From positions 1 through 13,689 of the forward strand of contig CALFIA010000132.1 of assembly GCA_937876275.1 (NCBI GenBank): DNA of 13,689 bases, read 5' to 3'. The position numbers were made by a program, and so were the translations under genes. The notes beneath the pieces are model-generated. The model was not told the DNA's origin. It saw only the letters and a program-made list of their open reading frames with translations, and made no database searches. Source of the DNA: an uncultured Actinomycetes bacterium. GTDB taxonomy: Bacteria; Actinomycetota; Actinomycetes; S36-B12. Positions 12,544 through 13,689 of the stretch are shown piece by piece (positions within the stretch are counted from its first letter, which is position 1; every line of letters starts with the position of its first letter).

Positions 12544-13222
12544 CATTCTCCCTGCGTGTATTGACAAGTTCGCAGACGTGATCGATGACCTGCTGCAATG
12601 TCATGTCAGTGGTGTCGACGACAACAGCATCATCGGCCTGGGTAAGCGGTGACGTGGCTCGAGAAGAGTCATAAGCATCACGAGCCTTAAGCGCCGACTC
12701 GGTCGCCGCAACCGCGTCAGTGCCTGTCTCGGCAGCCCTTCGAGCAGCACGAATAGCAGGATCCGCCGTAAGGAAGATCTTCAGATCAGCGTCTGGAAGC
12801 ACGACCGAGCCGATATCACGACCTTCGACGACGATCCCCACGCCATCCTGGCGGGCATGTGCCACGTACTCCCGTTGGAGTCCGACGAGTCGACTCCGCA
12901 CTTCTGGGACCGCACTCACCGGGCTCACGGCCGCAGTGACAGCTTCGGAGCGAATCGGCCCTGAAACGTCATGACCGTCAACCTCAATGGACGGTGACAA
13001 CGGATCCGTGCCGCTTGTGATCACGGGTGTCGTGGCGAACTCGGCGACGGCGACAGCATCAGTCGGGTCAATCCCCGCCCACAGAACAGCGCAGGTCATA
13101 GCTCGATACATCGCACCTGTGTCGAGATACATCAAACCCAGAGCGGCAGCCGTACCTCGGCAGACGCTGGACTTTCCGGATCCGGCCGGGCCGTCAACGG
13201 CGACGATCACTGGCGCGGGCAT
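12536..13222 (-). CDS. cmk: Cytidylate kinase
   Basis: Phosphorylates CMP and dCMP with ATP in the cytoplasm. The 228 residues, normal for the family, show the P-loop GPAGSGKSS (11-19), LDTGAMYRAMT (33-43) in the CMP-binding part, GRDIGSVVLPDADLKIFL, and the LID-like arginine run RAARRAAETG. The inserted CMP-binding domain (about 60-120) is present. I chose ATG 13222, where family similarity begins. The frame also opens at ATG 13261 inside tyrA, but its 13 extra residues do not fit the family. There is no Shine-Dalgarno before 13222; instead a -10-like TAGGCT sits seven bases upstream, so cmk-der may have an internal leaderless promoter besides read-through from tyrA. The tyrA stop is 22 bases upstream, and der overlaps the 3' end. 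Confidence 0.96.
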   Translation of the reverse strand: MPAPVIVAVDGPAGSGKSSVCRGTAAALGLMYLDTGAMYRAMTCAVLWAGIDPTDAVAVAEFATTPVITSGTDPLSPSIEVDGHDVSGPIRSEAVTAAVSPVSAVPEVRSRLVGLQREYVAHARQDGVGIVVEGRDIGSVVLPDADLKIFLTADPAIRAARRAAETGTDAVAATESALKARDAYDSSRATSPLTQADDAVVVDTTDMTLQQVIDHVCELVNTRRENDV

Positions 13223-13229
13223 GAGGGAG

Positions 13230-13235
13230 AGCCTA
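13230..13235 (-). promoter_or_regulatory. Putative internal -10 element for cmk-der
   Basis: The minus strand reads TAGGCT and then 7 nt before the cmk ATG at 13222. It is the same hexamer as the one before tRNA-Val(GAC). It lies just after the tyrA stop, so it would let cmk and der be made without tyrA. Confidence 0.38.
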
Positions 13236-13244
13236 ACGGTCCGA

Positions 13245-13689
13245 TCAGCCCCGCACGTCAAAGCCTCGTGCTCGTAGGGCAGCCCTCAGCGCATCACCGC
13301 GATCTGGGCTCACGAAGACTTCGACGAGGCCACTCGGTCGTCCGAGTATGTGCTCAATCCGAACGTCCTCGGTGTTGATTCCCTCATCGCCTGCCGCGGC
13401 AAATAGACGGGCCAGCTCTCCGGGAGCGTCTGCGAGCATGACGGCAACACTCTCGTATGACGCAGCTGCTCCGCCGTGCTTGCCTGGGATTCTGCGCTGT
13501 CCGTTTGCACCGGTAATGAGGACTTCCGTGATGTGCGAATCGGGAACGCCCTTGCCCAGCGCCTGAAGGCCATCTCGAGCGACAGACAACCGCTCGATAA
13601 TCGAGTCCAGGACATCGACTACGGGTTGTGCATTGGTACTGAGGATGTCGGTCCACAATTCATCATCCGAGGCGGCGATGCGCGTCATG
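13245..13689 (-). CDS. tyrA: Prephenate dehydrogenase, C-terminal part with ACT domain (5' end outside window)
   Basis: Only the last 147 or so residues are present; the gene runs off the right end, so the ATG at 13688 is an internal methionine. The segment MTRIAASDDELWTDILSTNA is the helical dimerisation part of prephenate dehydrogenase, where GFRDxTRIAxSDPxLWxDI is typical. It continues through RLSVARDGLQAL into an ACT domain (about residues 77-147: SVAVMLADAPGELARLFAAA, then INTEDVRIEHI). The enzyme oxidises prephenate to 4-hydroxyphenylpyruvate for tyrosine synthesis, and the ACT domain is expected to sense an amino acid, probably tyrosine. The NAD-binding half is not visible. It is the first visible gene of a tyrA-cmk-der operon, an arrangement also found in other actinobacteria. 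The stop TGA is at 13247-13245. Confidence 0.93.
   Translation of the reverse strand, partial: MTRIAASDDELWTDILSTNAQPVVDVLDSIIERLSVARDGLQALGKGVPDSHITEVLITGANGQRRIPGKHGGAAASYESVAVMLADAPGELARLFAAAGDEGINTEDVRIEHILGRPSGLVEVFVSPDRGDALRAALRARGFDVRG

Overview
The window comes from an actinobacterium, on gene content and order. It has a tyrA-cmk-der operon whose Der carries an acidic N-terminal extension, a thrS-HIT pair, a tRNA-Gly/tRNA-Cys/tRNA-Val cluster with a small DUF5302 gene inside it, GTG starts, moderately high G+C, and several genes that look leaderless. I cannot name the genus. A free-living high-G+C actinobacterium is the safest reading, and I see no sign of recent transfer.

Layout, left to right. 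(1) 1-609 (+) is the tail of a gene whose protein resembles the G domain of the actinobacterial EF-G-like protein (EF-G2/FusA2). It stops where EF-G would go on into its translational domains. (2) 606-3175 (-) is tRNA-Val(CAC), thrS and an Ap4A-phosphorylase-type HIT gene, probably one transcript. (3) 3271-5662 (+) holds two secreted, paralogous Ig-like proteins. (4) 5707-7598 (-) is pabB-pabC, which makes p-aminobenzoate for folate and is separated from the Ig-like genes by a perfect bidirectional hairpin. (5) 7651-8236 (+) is tRNA-Gly(GCC), tRNA-Cys(GCA), the DUF5302 gene and tRNA-Val(GAC), ending in a GNRA-loop terminator. (6) 8278-9999 holds a two-TM membrane protein (+), exonuclease III (-) and a lipoprotein with an allene-oxide-cyclase/dirigent-like barrel (+). 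(7) 10077-10835 (+) is a short-chain dehydrogenase. (8) 10911-10984 (-) is tRNA-Pro(GGG). (9) 11044-13689 (-) is der, cmk and the 3' part of tyrA.

Most of the window is housekeeping: tRNA supply and charging, folate and tyrosine precursors, DNA repair, CMP phosphorylation and ribosome assembly. The accessory part is the secreted Ig-like pair, the barrel lipoprotein and the SDR. I found no CRISPR array, insertion sequence, phage module, toxin-antitoxin pair or defence cluster, and nothing I could honestly call a new multi-gene system.

The least explained signals are these: the stand-alone degenerate EF-G-like G domain; the Ig-like pair, one member of which has two extra Cys-pair domains and an inverted repeat over its ribosome binding site; a recurring TAGNNT -10-like element placed 6-7 nt before start codons; and an almost identical promoter block before two unlinked tRNA genes.
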